Shown one piece after another: positions 17,442-26,611 of a stretch of DNA of 64,000 bases (the first letter of the stretch is position 1; each line of letters opens with the position of its first letter). Source of the DNA: Bacillota bacterium (GTDB lineage Bacteria; Bacillota_I; Bacilli_A; Erysipelotrichales; Erysipelotrichaceae). The notes under the pieces were generated by a model. It was not told the origin of the DNA and did not search any database. It worked only from the letters and a program-made list of their open reading frames with translations. The stretch is from positions 1-64,000 of the forward strand of contig JAUNDJ010000002.1 in the NCBI GenBank assembly GCA_030526175.1, written 5' to 3'. The position numbers and the translations under genes are program-made.

Positions 17442-17540
17442 CCGTGAATTACTCCCTCTTACACTTCGTTAAGAACAGGGAGCTTCTGGAAGACATTTCT
17501 GTCTTCGTTTGCGAAGTTTGATATTTAAGTTTCCTCCTAA
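17442..17540. repeat. Interspersed repeat, copy 1 (IS200/IS605-type right end)
   Basis: About 100 bases that recur at 57154-57252 in the same orientation. Shared blocks include GCACTTCGTT (ACACTTCGTT here), AGCTTCT-GAA, TCGTTTGCGAAGT, and TGATATTTAAGTTTCCTCCTAA. Copy 1 keeps a perfect CTCCCT/AGGGAG stem; copy 2 has lost it. Confidence 0.75.
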
Positions 17541-17641
17541 TTTCTTAGGAAATCCTTATTCGTATTGCGTGTCCACTTCGCCTCTATGGTATAGTCCTTC
17601 TAAGGACACAACTTTCTTAGGATAATTCGTATTCCCTTCTC
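17442..17641 (-). ncRNA. Candidate structured RNA containing an IS200/IS605-type end
   Basis: Reading the minus strand from the predicted start near 17641: an internal hairpin GTGTCC/GGACAC (17604-17609 with 17569-17574), CCTAA/TTAGG (17545-17549 with 17536-17540), a CTTCG-tttg-CGAAG hairpin (17503-17516), and finally a stem AGGGAG?CTCCCT (17477-17482 with 17452-17457) followed by AATTCAC. The final part resembles the right-end hairpin of IS200/IS605 elements (GTGAA-TACTCCC ... GGGAGCTTC on the other strand), where the TnpB guide RNA is normally made. No tnpB or tnpA frame is left beside it. It may be a relic or a retained RNA; expression is inferred from the promoter only. Confidence 0.4.
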
Positions 17642-17647
17642 GCACGT

Positions 17648-17675
17648 ATTGTAAGGATTTATACTATATTGTCAA
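17648..17675 (-). promoter_or_regulatory. Strong minus-strand promoter facing the repeat
   Basis: Minus-strand TTGACA (17670-17675) and TACAAT (17648-17653) with a 16-base spacer. There is no gene downstream until rnmV's 3' neighbourhood is passed; the likely product is the structured RNA at 17442-17641, possibly reading on toward the rnmV start. Confidence 0.6.
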
Positions 17676-17705
17676 GAATAATATTTCTGACATCTATAGT
17701 GTCAC

Positions 17706-17734
17706 TTAAAAACATATATTAATTCGTGTATAAT
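17706..17734 (+). promoter_or_regulatory. Promoter of addB-addA
   Basis: TATAAT at 17729-17734 with a weak TTAAAA 17 bases upstream (17706-17711); the addB ATG lies 25 bases downstream of the -10 box with AGGTGAT between. Confidence 0.55.
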
Positions 17735-17758
17735 GAAACAAGGAATTAGGTGATACAT

Positions 17759-20296
17759 ATGATAAAACTACCAAATAGAGGGATCGTAATTGCGCCTAGC
17801 AACATGCACTTACGAATTTATGATACATACAAAGAATGTCTTGGAATTGAAGTATATGCTCTACATTCTTTTTTACAACGTTTTCTTCCTCAAGGAAAGG
17901 AAGATTTAGAGATTCTATATGAATATAAAAAGGCTCTAAAAGAGATTCCAGAAACGAATGCCTTTCAAAAAAGCTGTACAGATTCTGACTTCTTACAAGC
18001 ATGTCTTTCTTTTCTAAAGGATGCCAAAAAATTTAATATTCATACTTTTCCTGAAAATTCACAAAAAGAAAAAGATTTAAAAGAAATCTTAAATATTTTA
18101 GACAAAATTCCTTTAGCTCAAGATTCCATTCCATCCCTTAGCTTACCCGATTGTTCTTCGGTATATATCCTTCGAAAAAATTGGTCGCTTTCCGACTATT
18201 TTTGGATAGAAAAAATGTTGGAAAAAGGAGCGCATTGGATAGAAACCATTTCCGAACAAGAGAAGAATTATATTTCTTGTTCCAACGCAAGAAAAGAAAT
18301 GGAATATATTGCGCAAGAAATATTAGAACGAGGCTATAAAGCCAGCGATTGTTTTATAGCCATCCAAAACAACGCTGAAAAACAAGTTCTAGCGCAAATA
18401 TTAGAAGCACATAAAATTCCATATACCTTCTTAAAAAACGAATCTTTATCGAAAGTTAGTTCTTATTGGACTTCCTTTTTGGAATGGCTTATAAAAAAGG
18501 ATTTAGATTCTTTTAAAAACTTGATTGAACAAGTATATCCAAACGATGATTATGTCATCGATTACTTCTCTTCTTTTCCAGAACAATTTGATAATCCTAC
18601 TTATCCTTGTCAAAACATTGAATATGAAAAGAATAATTTAATTTCTGAAGTAGAATGGAAAACGTACTTACTCAAAGAAACACAAACGAAAAAATGGATG
18701 ACAGAACACGCTTATTTATTCACATGGAATGCGCGCTCTTTAGCGCAAGTTGGGCAAGAAGTCCAAAATGTGATTGGTACGCCATCAATAGAAGATATCT
18801 CTCTTTTTGCGTCCATTGAAGAACTTTGTCAACAAGCCTATCCATATATTCAAGACGAAGAAGACTTACTTCTTCTACTCCATTCCATCTCATCTTCTCA
18901 CACAAGCCCTTCTTCTCGTAAAGGTGTTTGTATCGGAGAAAAAGACGATATCAATGGTTTATACAAAGTTGTTTTCTATACTGGTGTTACTTCGAAACAA
19001 TTCCCAGGATTGAATCAATATAGTGGAATTTTCAACGAAGCCTATGTACAAAATATTACCCCTTGGCCAAGCCTACAGCTTCGTCTACAAAATCAAAAAG
19101 ATCTATTATTTAGTACATTAGCTCAACCTGAAATTTTCTATTGTCTATATCCGCAAAGTGATTATGCAGGAAAAAGCCTGCAACAAAGTGTGGAAATGAA
19201 AGCCTGGATGCAAAAAAATCCAACTTTCGTGGCATGTGAAGAATACTCTTTCTTTACTACACCCGAATTCTCACTTTCTACTCGGTGCGCTAAAGAACTT
19301 TTTACGACAAACAATCAATTTACTGGTTCCATTTCTCGTTTAGAAAAAATGGTAAAATGTCCTCTTTCTCATTTTCTAAACTATGGTTTGTACCTAAACG
19401 AAGCCAGAGAATGGAAAGATGTCTCCATTCGCGGAACGATACTTCACTCCATTTTGGAAAAACTCGCAAAAAAATATCCAAAAACGTATGCGACATTAAC
19501 CTACGAGGAGTTGCTCAATACTGTGCAAGAAGAGTTTATCTTTGCGCAAAAAGTATTTCCTATGCGAGCAAAATGGTTTGAAATGCAAATATTAGAAATT
19601 ACTGAAAAACTATCTCTAATTTTTGAACAATTAGCCATTTTTGAAGAAGAATGGGCTATGAAAACAGAAGAACAAGAATATGCCATTCATAAGAAACTTA
19701 CTTACAAGGATATGGATGTGGATTTCAAAGGATTTGTCGATCGTATCGATACTTCAAATACCGGATTTACAATTTTTGACTATAAATCTAGCGAAAAAGA
19801 ATTAAAACCAAACGATTTTTATTCCGGATTGTCTTTGCAGCTTCCAACGTATGCGATTGCTTACGAAGAAGATTCGCAAAAAATACCTTATGGACACTTT
19901 TATATCGCATTAAAAACCAGCCCTGAAAGCTACGATGCTTACAAATTAGGAAATCGTAAAGTTCGTACCTTCGATGCCATCGATCCAAAAACAATCTTGG
20001 ACTCATTCTTAACCAAACCTCTTAGTGGATGGTCTTATCAAGATATGGGAATTTATGATGAAAATCCAAAACGATTTAAAATACCAAAAGAAGTTCCTGA
20101 CTTTGCCAAAATGAAAGAAGATTGGGAAACAATTGTATATTCTATTTTAGATCAGATTTTTACAGGAGATATCCAACCTAATTACATTGATGGAGCTTGC
20201 TCATACTGTAAATACCGACAAATCTGTAGAAACGGAAAAACAGAAGTATTCCCATGGAACCGAACAGAAAAAGGAGAAGAAGAAGATGAACTATAG
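17759..20296 (+). CDS. addB: AddB-type subunit of the double-strand break repair helicase-nuclease
   Basis: 845 residues from the ATG at 17759 (AGGTGAT seven bases upstream; a GTG three codons earlier is possible). The C-terminal RecB-family nuclease is clear: GFVDRID near residue 658 and FDYKS near 674 supply the catalytic D and D-x-K. Four cysteines for an iron-sulfur cluster are split as in AddB: one in VKCPLSHF (about 534) and three in GACSYCKYRQICR (about 813-825). The protein is well short of Bacillus AddB (roughly 1150 residues) and lacks a Walker A loop at its N-terminus, matching the RexB-like short form. It forms the AddAB enzyme with the product of the overlapping next gene and loads RecA at breaks. 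Confidence 0.88.
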   Translation: MIKLPNRGIVIAPSNMHLRIYDTYKECLGIEVYALHSFLQRFLPQGKEDLEILYEYKKALKEIPETNAFQKSCTDSDFLQACLSFLKDAKKFNIHTFPENSQKEKDLKEILNILDKIPLAQDSIPSLSLPDCSSVYILRKNWSLSDYFWIEKMLEKGAHWIETISEQEKNYISCSNARKEMEYIAQEILERGYKASDCFIAIQNNAEKQVLAQILEAHKIPYTFLKNESLSKVSSYWTSFLEWLIKKDLDSFKNLIEQVYPNDDYVIDYFSSFPEQFDNPTYPCQNIEYEKNNLISEVEWKTYLLKETQTKKWMTEHAYLFTWNARSLAQVGQEVQNVIGTPSIEDISLFASIEELCQQAYPYIQDEEDLLLLLHSISSSHTSPSSRKGVCIGEKDDINGLYKVVFYTGVTSKQFPGLNQYSGIFNEAYVQNITPWPSLQLRLQNQKDLLFSTLAQPEIFYCLYPQSDYAGKSLQQSVEMKAWMQKNPTFVACEEYSFFTTPEFSLSTRCAKELFTTNNQFTGSISRLEKMVKCPLSHFLNYGLYLNEAREWKDVSIRGTILHSILEKLAKKYPKTYATLTYEELLNTVQEEFIFAQKVFPMRAKWFEMQILEITEKLSLIFEQLAIFEEEWAMKTEEQEYAIHKKLTYKDMDVDFKGFVDRIDTSNTGFTIFDYKSSEKELKPNDFYSGLSLQLPTYAIAYEEDSQKIPYGHFYIALKTSPESYDAYKLGNRKVRTFDAIDPKTILDSFLTKPLSGWSYQDMGIYDENPKRFKIPKEVPDFAKMKEDWETIVYSILDQIFTGDIQPNYIDGACSYCKYRQICRNGKTEVFPWNRTEKGEEEDEL

Positions 20297-23200
20297 TCCT
20301 GCTCAACAACAAGCTATTGATATTCGAAATAAAAACGTCATCGTTTCTGCCAGTGCCGGAAGTGGAAAGACCAGCGTTTTAGTCCAACGATTATGCGATT
20401 TAGTCATCAAAGATAAAATCTCCATTGATCATATTCTTTCAATGACATTCACAAACGATGCCGCTGCCGAAATGAAAGGCAGATTGATGTCTAGCTTACA
20501 AACAATGGAACAAACAAGCTATATTCAAGAACAATTGGCTTTATTAGAAACAGCCAGCATATGTACCATAGATAGTTTTTGTTTATCCATTGTTCAAAAC
20601 TACTATTACCAAATTCCTATCTCCTATACCATGTCCAAACAAGTAGCTAGTGAATCCCAGGGAAAACTTGCGTTAGCCAACGCATATCAGAAAGCTTGTG
20701 ATGCTCTACCCGTAAAGGAATTAAACGAATTGATTCGATTCTATCAATGCTTTGGGAAAACAGAAGAAAACTTGCAAAATGATATTCAAAGTGCAATGAA
20801 CACGGCATGGGCTAAACCAAATCCGGAAGAATGGCTTGACCAATGTAAACAACCAGCATCTCTACAATGGTTCTATCAATATTTTATTGAAAGAATTGAA
20901 GCGCTCATTGAAATATATAATGAAATGATTGGAATCGACGATTCATTTGAACAAAAGATCTTTAGCTTACAACCTTGCCTGGATGCTTTGCACAAACAAG
21001 ATTATCCCGCTTTCTTACAAGCCTTTCGCGTTTATTATGTAAGCACACCCGCTTTTAAGCCAAAATACAACAAAGAAGATTATTCGTCTTTACAAGAAGA
21101 TTCAAAAACTCTAGAAAAAAATATTGCCAAGTTTCTTTTTGATCAATCGATGTTTGAAGCCGATGAAAAAGTAACCATGCCTCGTCTTCATACTTTTATC
21201 GAACTCACTTTATTGACAAAACAATATTTTGACCAAGAAAAACGTAATATGGAAATCATGGACTTTAACGACATTGAACATTTTGCGTATCACTTACTTC
21301 AACAACCTATGATTCAAGAAGAAATCCGCAACAAATATGAAGTCATTCTTGTCGATGAATTCCAAGATACAAACGACTTACAAGAAAGCATTATTCATTG
21401 TTTTGAACGAGGAAATAATGTTTTCCGCGTTGGTGATGTTAAACAATCCATTTATGGATTCCGATATGCTAAGCCAGACATTATGAAAGGGCATATGAAA
21501 AAGAACGATGCGCTTAATCAACCTTTGTTCCTAGATGAAAACTATCGTTCTAACCAATCTATCGTGGATTTTAATAACGACTTTTATGAAAAAATTATGA
21601 ACAATCCTCTAACTGGCAAACAATTTGACGACGAGGATTTTGCCAAAGTAGGATCGGATCGTCAAAGAAATGGAAAACAGTATCCAATCCGTTTTATATA
21701 TACAGAGTATGAGCCTTGGGCAAAAGATAGAAAAGACGATGGAATGAATGTCACAAAAGCTAAACCTCTTCATAACGCGAATAAAAATGACATCATCGCT
21801 AATGATATTTTGAAACAGCACAACAAAGGTAAAGCATTTAAAGAAATGTGTATCCTAACTCGTTCGCACGCGCCACAAGAAGCATTAAAAAAGACATTGG
21901 AAGCATATGGCATTCCTGTGCTTGCGGAAATTGACCATGGTTTTTATACAAATCATGCCGTGCAAATTGTCCTTTCTACTTTGAATGCGATATTAAATCC
22001 ATACGATGATATTGCTCTTACCGCATGTTTATTGTCACCTATTTTTCAAATTCAAACCGAACAATTGGCACAAGCTTGTGTGAATAAAAACAGATACGAT
22101 TCCCTTTATTCGCATATAAAAGATGTTTCTTTTATGTCGGATTTTAATGAGTTCCGTTGTTGCCGATTCTTGTCATTACCAGAAATCATTCGTACGCTTT
22201 TTGCGAAAAATGATTTTTATTACTTATGTACGACTTCACAAGACAAGACAAATCTTGATGCATTGTTAGAAATGGCAAGTATGTATGAGCATCCTGAAGA
22301 TCTTCGTGGTTTTGTTCAAAAGATTAAAGAGGATGCCGATTTGGACAAAGTTGGCGAAGCGTATCCGTTTGGAAAAGAAGCGGATGTGGTTCAAATAAAA
22401 ACTATGCACCACTCTAAAGGTCTACAATATCCAATTGTATATATTTATTCCAACCATGAGAAAAAGGATATGGATGCTTCTTCGCCTGTATTAATTGATG
22501 GTGAATTAGGTATTTCTTTTGCCTCCTTAACAATGGATAAAAAAATAAAAAGACAATCTCGTTCCCATATCGCTTTTCGTACCAAAAAATTTCATGACGA
22601 TATTAGTGAAGAAATGCGTGTTTTATACGTAGCGACCACTCGTGCTGAACAAGAACTTATTTTGGTGGATACAATTTCTAAAAGAGAAGACTATAGTGGT
22701 TCTTTGAATCGAAATTCTCTATTAAAGCGTCGAAGCTACACTTCTTGGTTTTTACATACATATCCAACAAGTACGGAATGGATTCATTATGAAAAAATAC
22801 AAGATCTGTATCAAACACCGAAACCGATTTTACCAGCGACAAAAGCTTGTTCATTAAAAATGTATACACAAGAGGAAAAAGAAATCCTTTCGCAAACGGC
22901 TTCGGCTTCAAAAGTACATTTGGCTTGGCGCCCACTTTCTTTACAAAAAAATATGGCGACAAAACGAGGAACTTTATTCCATGAAATGGCAGCCCAATTG
23001 TCCTTCCCTTATCAAAAGGAAGAATGTATTCGTTTTGCTTCGAATCGTGGATACACAATGACAACGACAGATTGTGAACAATTCCTATCGTTAAATACTT
23101 CTTTGGAATATCAAAAATGGATGTCTTTAGAACATCAATTTGAGCTTAGCTATATCGTTCAAGAAGAAAACGCTCTAAACCATGGATTCATTGATTTTAT

Positions 23201-23390
23201 TTGTTGGGATGGAGATAAAATTTGGATTGGGGACTTTAAAACTGATGGTCTTGAAAAAGAACAAGAGTATGTGGATACGTATTTTTCTCAATTGGAAATG
23301 TATAAAAACTCAATTCAAAAAATGTATCCAGAAGCTTCTATTCAAACCGCCATCTATTCATTTCATCTAAAAAAATGGATTTATTTGTAG
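20286..23390 (+). CDS. addA: ATP-dependent helicase/nuclease subunit A
   Basis: 1034 residues from the ATG at 20286; AAAGGAG nine bases upstream fixes the start, although the frame is open 33 codons earlier inside addB. UvrD-type helicase: Walker A SASAGSGKTSVL (about 20-31), Walker B DEFQDTN (about 357), GDVKQSIYGFRYA, QIKTMHHSKGLQYPIV and VATTRAEQEL. A C-terminal RecB-like nuclease has IGDFKTDG near 981. It unwinds and trims broken DNA ends together with AddB. The start overlaps addB by 11 bases, implying coupled translation in equal amounts. Confidence 0.95.
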   Translation: MNYSPAQQQAIDIRNKNVIVSASAGSGKTSVLVQRLCDLVIKDKISIDHILSMTFTNDAAAEMKGRLMSSLQTMEQTSYIQEQLALLETASICTIDSFCLSIVQNYYYQIPISYTMSKQVASESQGKLALANAYQKACDALPVKELNELIRFYQCFGKTEENLQNDIQSAMNTAWAKPNPEEWLDQCKQPASLQWFYQYFIERIEALIEIYNEMIGIDDSFEQKIFSLQPCLDALHKQDYPAFLQAFRVYYVSTPAFKPKYNKEDYSSLQEDSKTLEKNIAKFLFDQSMFEADEKVTMPRLHTFIELTLLTKQYFDQEKRNMEIMDFNDIEHFAYHLLQQPMIQEEIRNKYEVILVDEFQDTNDLQESIIHCFERGNNVFRVGDVKQSIYGFRYAKPDIMKGHMKKNDALNQPLFLDENYRSNQSIVDFNNDFYEKIMNNPLTGKQFDDEDFAKVGSDRQRNGKQYPIRFIYTEYEPWAKDRKDDGMNVTKAKPLHNANKNDIIANDILKQHNKGKAFKEMCILTRSHAPQEALKKTLEAYGIPVLAEIDHGFYTNHAVQIVLSTLNAILNPYDDIALTACLLSPIFQIQTEQLAQACVNKNRYDSLYSHIKDVSFMSDFNEFRCCRFLSLPEIIRTLFAKNDFYYLCTTSQDKTNLDALLEMASMYEHPEDLRGFVQKIKEDADLDKVGEAYPFGKEADVVQIKTMHHSKGLQYPIVYIYSNHEKKDMDASSPVLIDGELGISFASLTMDKKIKRQSRSHIAFRTKKFHDDISEEMRVLYVATTRAEQELILVDTISKREDYSGSLNRNSLLKRRSYTSWFLHTYPTSTEWIHYEKIQDLYQTPKPILPATKACSLKMYTQEEKEILSQTASASKVHLAWRPLSLQKNMATKRGTLFHEMAAQLSFPYQKEECIRFASNRGYTMTTTDCEQFLSLNTSLEYQKWMSLEHQFELSYIVQEENALNHGFIDFICWDGDKIWIGDFKTDGLEKEQEYVDTYFSQLEMYKNSIQKMYPEASIQTAIYSFHLKKWIYL

Positions 23391-23441
23391 TTTCTTTTCA
23401 AAGTGATTTCATATAGAATATGTATAGAGGGTTTATGACAT

Positions 23442-24137
23442 ATGACAGATCAACATACTATAATTACGATTTCCAGACAATATGGGTCGAATGGGCAAGA
23501 AATCGGACGTACTCTTGCTGAATACTTAGATATTGGTTACTACAATAAAAAGATAATGAGTGTAATTGCCAATATGATGAATATTAGTCCTGAATTCTTC
23601 GATGACAAGAACGTTAACGATCTTGGGCTTTATAATATTGAAAGCAGGGGGCTTTTTGGGTTTGGAAAAATGGCAGAATTGTCTATTAATACCGATGTTT
23701 TTGAAAAAGCTTCAGAATTGATTCGAGAAATTTCAAAACGTGAAGATGCCGTTATCGTCGGACGCTGTGCTGACTACATTTTAAAAGACAATCCGAACTT
23801 AATATCCGTTTTCGTATACAGCGATTTTGAAGATCGTGTACGTTGGTCGATTGAAGCTTATAATGCGCCAGAAAAAAAGGCAAAAAAAATCTTAATTGAT
23901 CATGATGAAAAACGAGCAAAATTTTATCAATTCTATACAAATCGGGATTGGGGAAATGCCTCAAACTACAATATCATGATCAATACTTCTCGAGTTTCTG
24001 TAAGAGAAGCCGTTGAACTATTAGCGCTTCTATACGATGAAAAGAAAGGTCATAAGAGTCTTAAGGGTGGATTTGTGGATCAATATATCCAGCATGCTGA
24101 ACTTGCTACACCAAATCCTCAAGATGAAGGAATTTAA
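23442..24137 (+). CDS. Cytidylate-kinase-like family protein
   Basis: 231 residues. It begins ITISRQYGSNGQEIGRTLAEYL, the modified P-loop of the 'cytidylate kinase-like' family, and later has VIVGRCADYIL and the adenine-site-like region with DHDEKRAKFYQFYTNRDWG. This family of P-loop NMP-kinase relatives is common in Clostridia and Erysipelotrichia; the true substrate is not established, and canonical Cmk is a different family. The ATG at 23442 is preceded by GAGGG. It lies 51 bases after addA and is closed by the hairpin at 24136-24157. Confidence 0.8.
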   Translation: MTDQHTIITISRQYGSNGQEIGRTLAEYLDIGYYNKKIMSVIANMMNISPEFFDDKNVNDLGLYNIESRGLFGFGKMAELSINTDVFEKASELIREISKREDAVIVGRCADYILKDNPNLISVFVYSDFEDRVRWSIEAYNAPEKKAKKILIDHDEKRAKFYQFYTNRDWGNASNYNIMINTSRVSVREAVELLALLYDEKKGHKSLKGGFVDQYIQHAELATPNPQDEGI

Positions 24138-24166
24138 ACCATGAGAATTCATGGTTTTTTCTTTTT
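24136..24166 (+). terminator. Terminator after the cytidylate-kinase-like gene
   Basis: AAACCATGA and TCATGGTTT (24136-24144, 24149-24157) with a four-base loop, followed by TTTCTTTTT. Confidence 0.88.
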
Positions 24167-24169
24167 AGA

Positions 24170-24197
24170 AAAAAGAAAAAGATCTCCGAAGAGATCT
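24170..24197 (-). terminator. Terminator of the purine permease gene
   Basis: Minus-strand AGATCTC-ttcg-GAGATCT (24180-24197) with a stable tetraloop, followed by TTTTCTTTTTT. Confidence 0.88.
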
Positions 24198-24210
24198 CTT
24201 TCAAAGAATC

Positions 24211-25539
24211 TTACATAAAGAATGGTGAGATAAAGTAAATAACGAAAATTACATTTAATCCCCAAATAATCGGTGATAATTGTTTTGCACGTCCATCCGC
24301 TAACATACCAATTGTGTAAACAATGAATCCACATGCGATACCATTTGAAATAGAATACATAAGAATCATAGTAATTACAACTGTGAAAGCACTTGAAGCA
24401 ACAACCATATCTTTCCAATCAATGTTCGCTAATTGTTGAGCCATCATAATTCCTACTACGATAAGAGCAGGTGCTGTTACTGCATTTGTAACTGTACTTA
24501 AAATTAATGGAGAAACAAAGATGGATAATAAGAAACATACTCCTGTTGTTACAGCTGTTAATCCTGTACGACCACCAACACCTACACCAGAAGTCGATTC
24601 AACGAAGCTAGTAACTGTAGAAGTTCCTAAAGCAGCTCCTAATACTGTACCAACCGCATCAGCAATTAAAGCGCGTTCTCCGTTAACTAATTCACCTTTT
24701 TCATTAACTAAACCAATACTATTTCCAATCGAAATTAAAGTACCTGCTGTATCAAAAAAGTCTACGAATAATAAAGAGAAAATTACAACGATAGCACTAA
24801 ATGGGTTAGCGAATAATTCACCCATTCCTACCGCAAAAGCTCCAAATCCTTCCATTTGGAAATTTGTAGTTAGTGGATTGGCCGGTAATGCAGGCATTCC
24901 TTCAAATCCCATAAATCCTAATACAATACCGATAACGGAAGTGATAACCATTCCTACGAAAACTGCCGCTGGTACTTTTTTTACAACTAATGCAATTGTT
25001 ATGAATAATCCAAATACAGCTAATAATACAGTTGGTTCCGAAAGGTTTCCTAAACTTACGGCTGTAGAAGAACTAGAAACAATAATTCCAGCATTTTTGA
25101 ATCCAACAAACGCAATAAAGAATCCAATACCAGCTCCAATCGCACTTTTTAATTGCAAAGGAATCGCATTGATAATCGCTTGACGAACTCCTGTAACACT
25201 AATCACTAAGAAGAAAACTCCCGAAATAAATACTGCAGCTAATGCAGCCATCCATGAGAATCCCATTTGTAGAACAATTGTATACGCGAATAATGCGTTA
25301 ACTCCCATACCTGCCGCTAACGCAACTGGATAATTCGCAATAACTCCCATTAAAATTGTTGAAACACCTGCTGAAATAGCAGTAGCTAAGAATACAGAAC
25401 CTGTATCCATACCAGCGTCCCCAAGAATTGCAGGGTTAACACCTAAAATATATGCCATTGCCAAGAATGTTGTAATACCGGCAATAATTTCAGTTTTAAC
25501 CGTAGTCTTGTTTTCGCTTAAACGAAATAATTTTTCCAT
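24211..25539 (-). CDS. NCS2/AzgA-type purine (hypoxanthine/guanine) permease
   Basis: 442 residues from the ATG at 25539, which follows AAAGGA; the upstream in-frame extension lacks a ribosome site. The N-terminus TEIIAGITTFLAMAYILGVNPAIL and ALAAGMGVNALFAYT, plus IPLQLKSAIGAGIGFFIAFVG, are typical of AzgA-like proton-coupled purine importers (PbuG/PbuO in Bacillus). About 12 to 14 membrane segments. It stands alone between convergent and divergent terminators; no purine-riboswitch core is visible in the 64-base upstream gap. Confidence 0.9.
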   Translation of the reverse strand: MEKLFRLSENKTTVKTEIIAGITTFLAMAYILGVNPAILGDAGMDTGSVFLATAISAGVSTILMGVIANYPVALAAGMGVNALFAYTIVLQMGFSWMAALAAVFISGVFFLVISVTGVRQAIINAIPLQLKSAIGAGIGFFIAFVGFKNAGIIVSSSSTAVSLGNLSEPTVLLAVFGLFITIALVVKKVPAAVFVGMVITSVIGIVLGFMGFEGMPALPANPLTTNFQMEGFGAFAVGMGELFANPFSAIVVIFSLLFVDFFDTAGTLISIGNSIGLVNEKGELVNGERALIADAVGTVLGAALGTSTVTSFVESTSGVGVGGRTGLTAVTTGVCFLLSIFVSPLILSTVTNAVTAPALIVVGIMMAQQLANIDWKDMVVASSAFTVVITMILMYSISNGIACGFIVYTIGMLADGRAKQLSPIIWGLNVIFVIYFISPFFM

Positions 25540-25591
25540 AAAACTATCCTTTCTATAAACAAGAGTCATTATAAACGAGCCCATAATAAAA

Positions 25592-25620
25592 GAAAAGAAC
25601 TATTTATCCAAATAGTTCTT
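25592..25620 (-). terminator. Terminator of ruvAB
   Basis: Minus-strand AAGAACTATTT and its complement around a four-base loop (25596-25620), followed by TTTCTTTT. Includes the ruvB stop codon. Confidence 0.85.
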
Positions 25621-26611
25621 GTTGATATTCAATATGTAAATGTTCATACGCTTTTGGGGTCGCAATACGTCCTCTTGGAGTACGGTTGATAAAACCGATT
25701 TGAAGAAGATATGGCTCGTATACATCTTCAATTGTCATACTTTCTTCACCAATGGAAGATGCCAACGCTTCCAATCCAACTGGTCCTCCTTTAAAACGTT
25801 CGATAATCCCTCGTAAATATTTATGGTCGACACTATCCAATCCGAGATGGTCAACACGGAGACGATCTAATGCATCTTGAGCGACTTCTAAAGAAATAAT
25901 TCCTTCGTTATATACTTGCGCAAAATCGCGAACGCGACGGAACAAACGATTGGCAATACGAGGTGTGCCACGAGAACGAAGCGCTACTTCTTTTACGGCT
26001 TCTGGTTCAATTTCTGTATGCATAACTCGAGCCGTTCGAGCTACTATGTTGGATAAATCTTCCAAATCATAATATTCCAATTGACTAGTAATTCCAAAAC
26101 GGTCTCGTAATGGTGCGCTTAAATCACCAGCACGAGTGGTTGCTCCTACGAGTGTAAAAGGCGGAAGAGCTAAACGAATATTGTGAATCGAAGCACTGTC
26201 TTTTCCCACAACAATATCTAAACAATAGTCTTCCATAGCCGAATATAAGATCTCTTCGACAGGTTTTGGCAAACGGTGAATTTCATCAATAAAAAGAACA
26301 TCTCCTGCTTCCAATTGTGAAAGAATAGCAGCCAAGTCTCCACTTTTTTCAATAGCCGGTCCACTTGCGGTTTTCAGAGTTCCACCCATTTCATTGGCTA
26401 AAATATAAGCCAATGTTGTTTTTCCTAAGCCTGGAGGCCCATAAAACAACACATGATCCAAAGCCTCATTTCTTTGTCGTGCAGCTTGAATAAATACTTC
26501 TAAATTTCTTTTTAAATTTTTTTGACCAATATATTCTTTTAACGAAGACGGACGTAGCGTTTGTTCTATTGAATCGCCTTCCATCTCTCTTGCGTCTACT
26601 TCTCTATTCAA
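25604..26611 (-). CDS. ruvB: Holliday junction branch-migration helicase RuvB
   Basis: 335 residues. AAA+ ATPase with [13 protein letters not shown] (about 58-70), DEIHRL, and the C-terminal winged helix ending in [13 protein letters not shown]. The start is a TTG at 26611, adjacent to the ruvA stop. It is preferred because the Shine-Dalgarno AAGGAGGG, made of the last ruvA codons, is optimally spaced. Drives branch migration with RuvA. Confidence 0.96.
   Translation of the reverse strand: MNREVDAREMEGDSIEQTLRPSSLKEYIGQKNLKRNLEVFIQAARQRNEALDHVLFYGPPGLGKTTLAYILANEMGGTLKTASGPAIEKSGDLAAILSQLEAGDVLFIDEIHRLPKPVEEILYSAMEDYCLDIVVGKDSASIHNIRLALPPFTLVGATTRAGDLSAPLRDRFGITSQLEYYDLEDLSNIVARTARVMHTEIEPEAVKEVALRSRGTPRIANRLFRRVRDFAQVYNEGIISLEVAQDALDRLRVDHLGLDSVDHKYLRGIIERFKGGPVGLEALASSIGEESMTIEDVYEPYLLQIGFINRTPRGRIATPKAYEHLHIEYQQELFG

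Larger units (their letters stand above)
17389..17758. other. 370-base gene-free stretch between rnmV and addB
   Basis: No coding frame is convincing. It holds the IS200/IS605-like end (17442-17540), several further stem-loops up to 17610, a strong minus-strand promoter (17648-17675) and the plus-strand addB promoter (17706-17734). See the separate entries. Confidence 0.7.

Noticed and set aside
24521-25183. 220-codon open frame on the plus strand opposite the purine permease
   Set aside because: It is the mirror of a membrane-protein gene, rich in proline, threonine and asparagine, with no ribosome site or family match.
25540-25603. Possible purine riboswitch before the NCS2 permease
   Set aside because: The gap is only 64 bases, contains the ruvB terminator side, and lacks the conserved purine-aptamer core.
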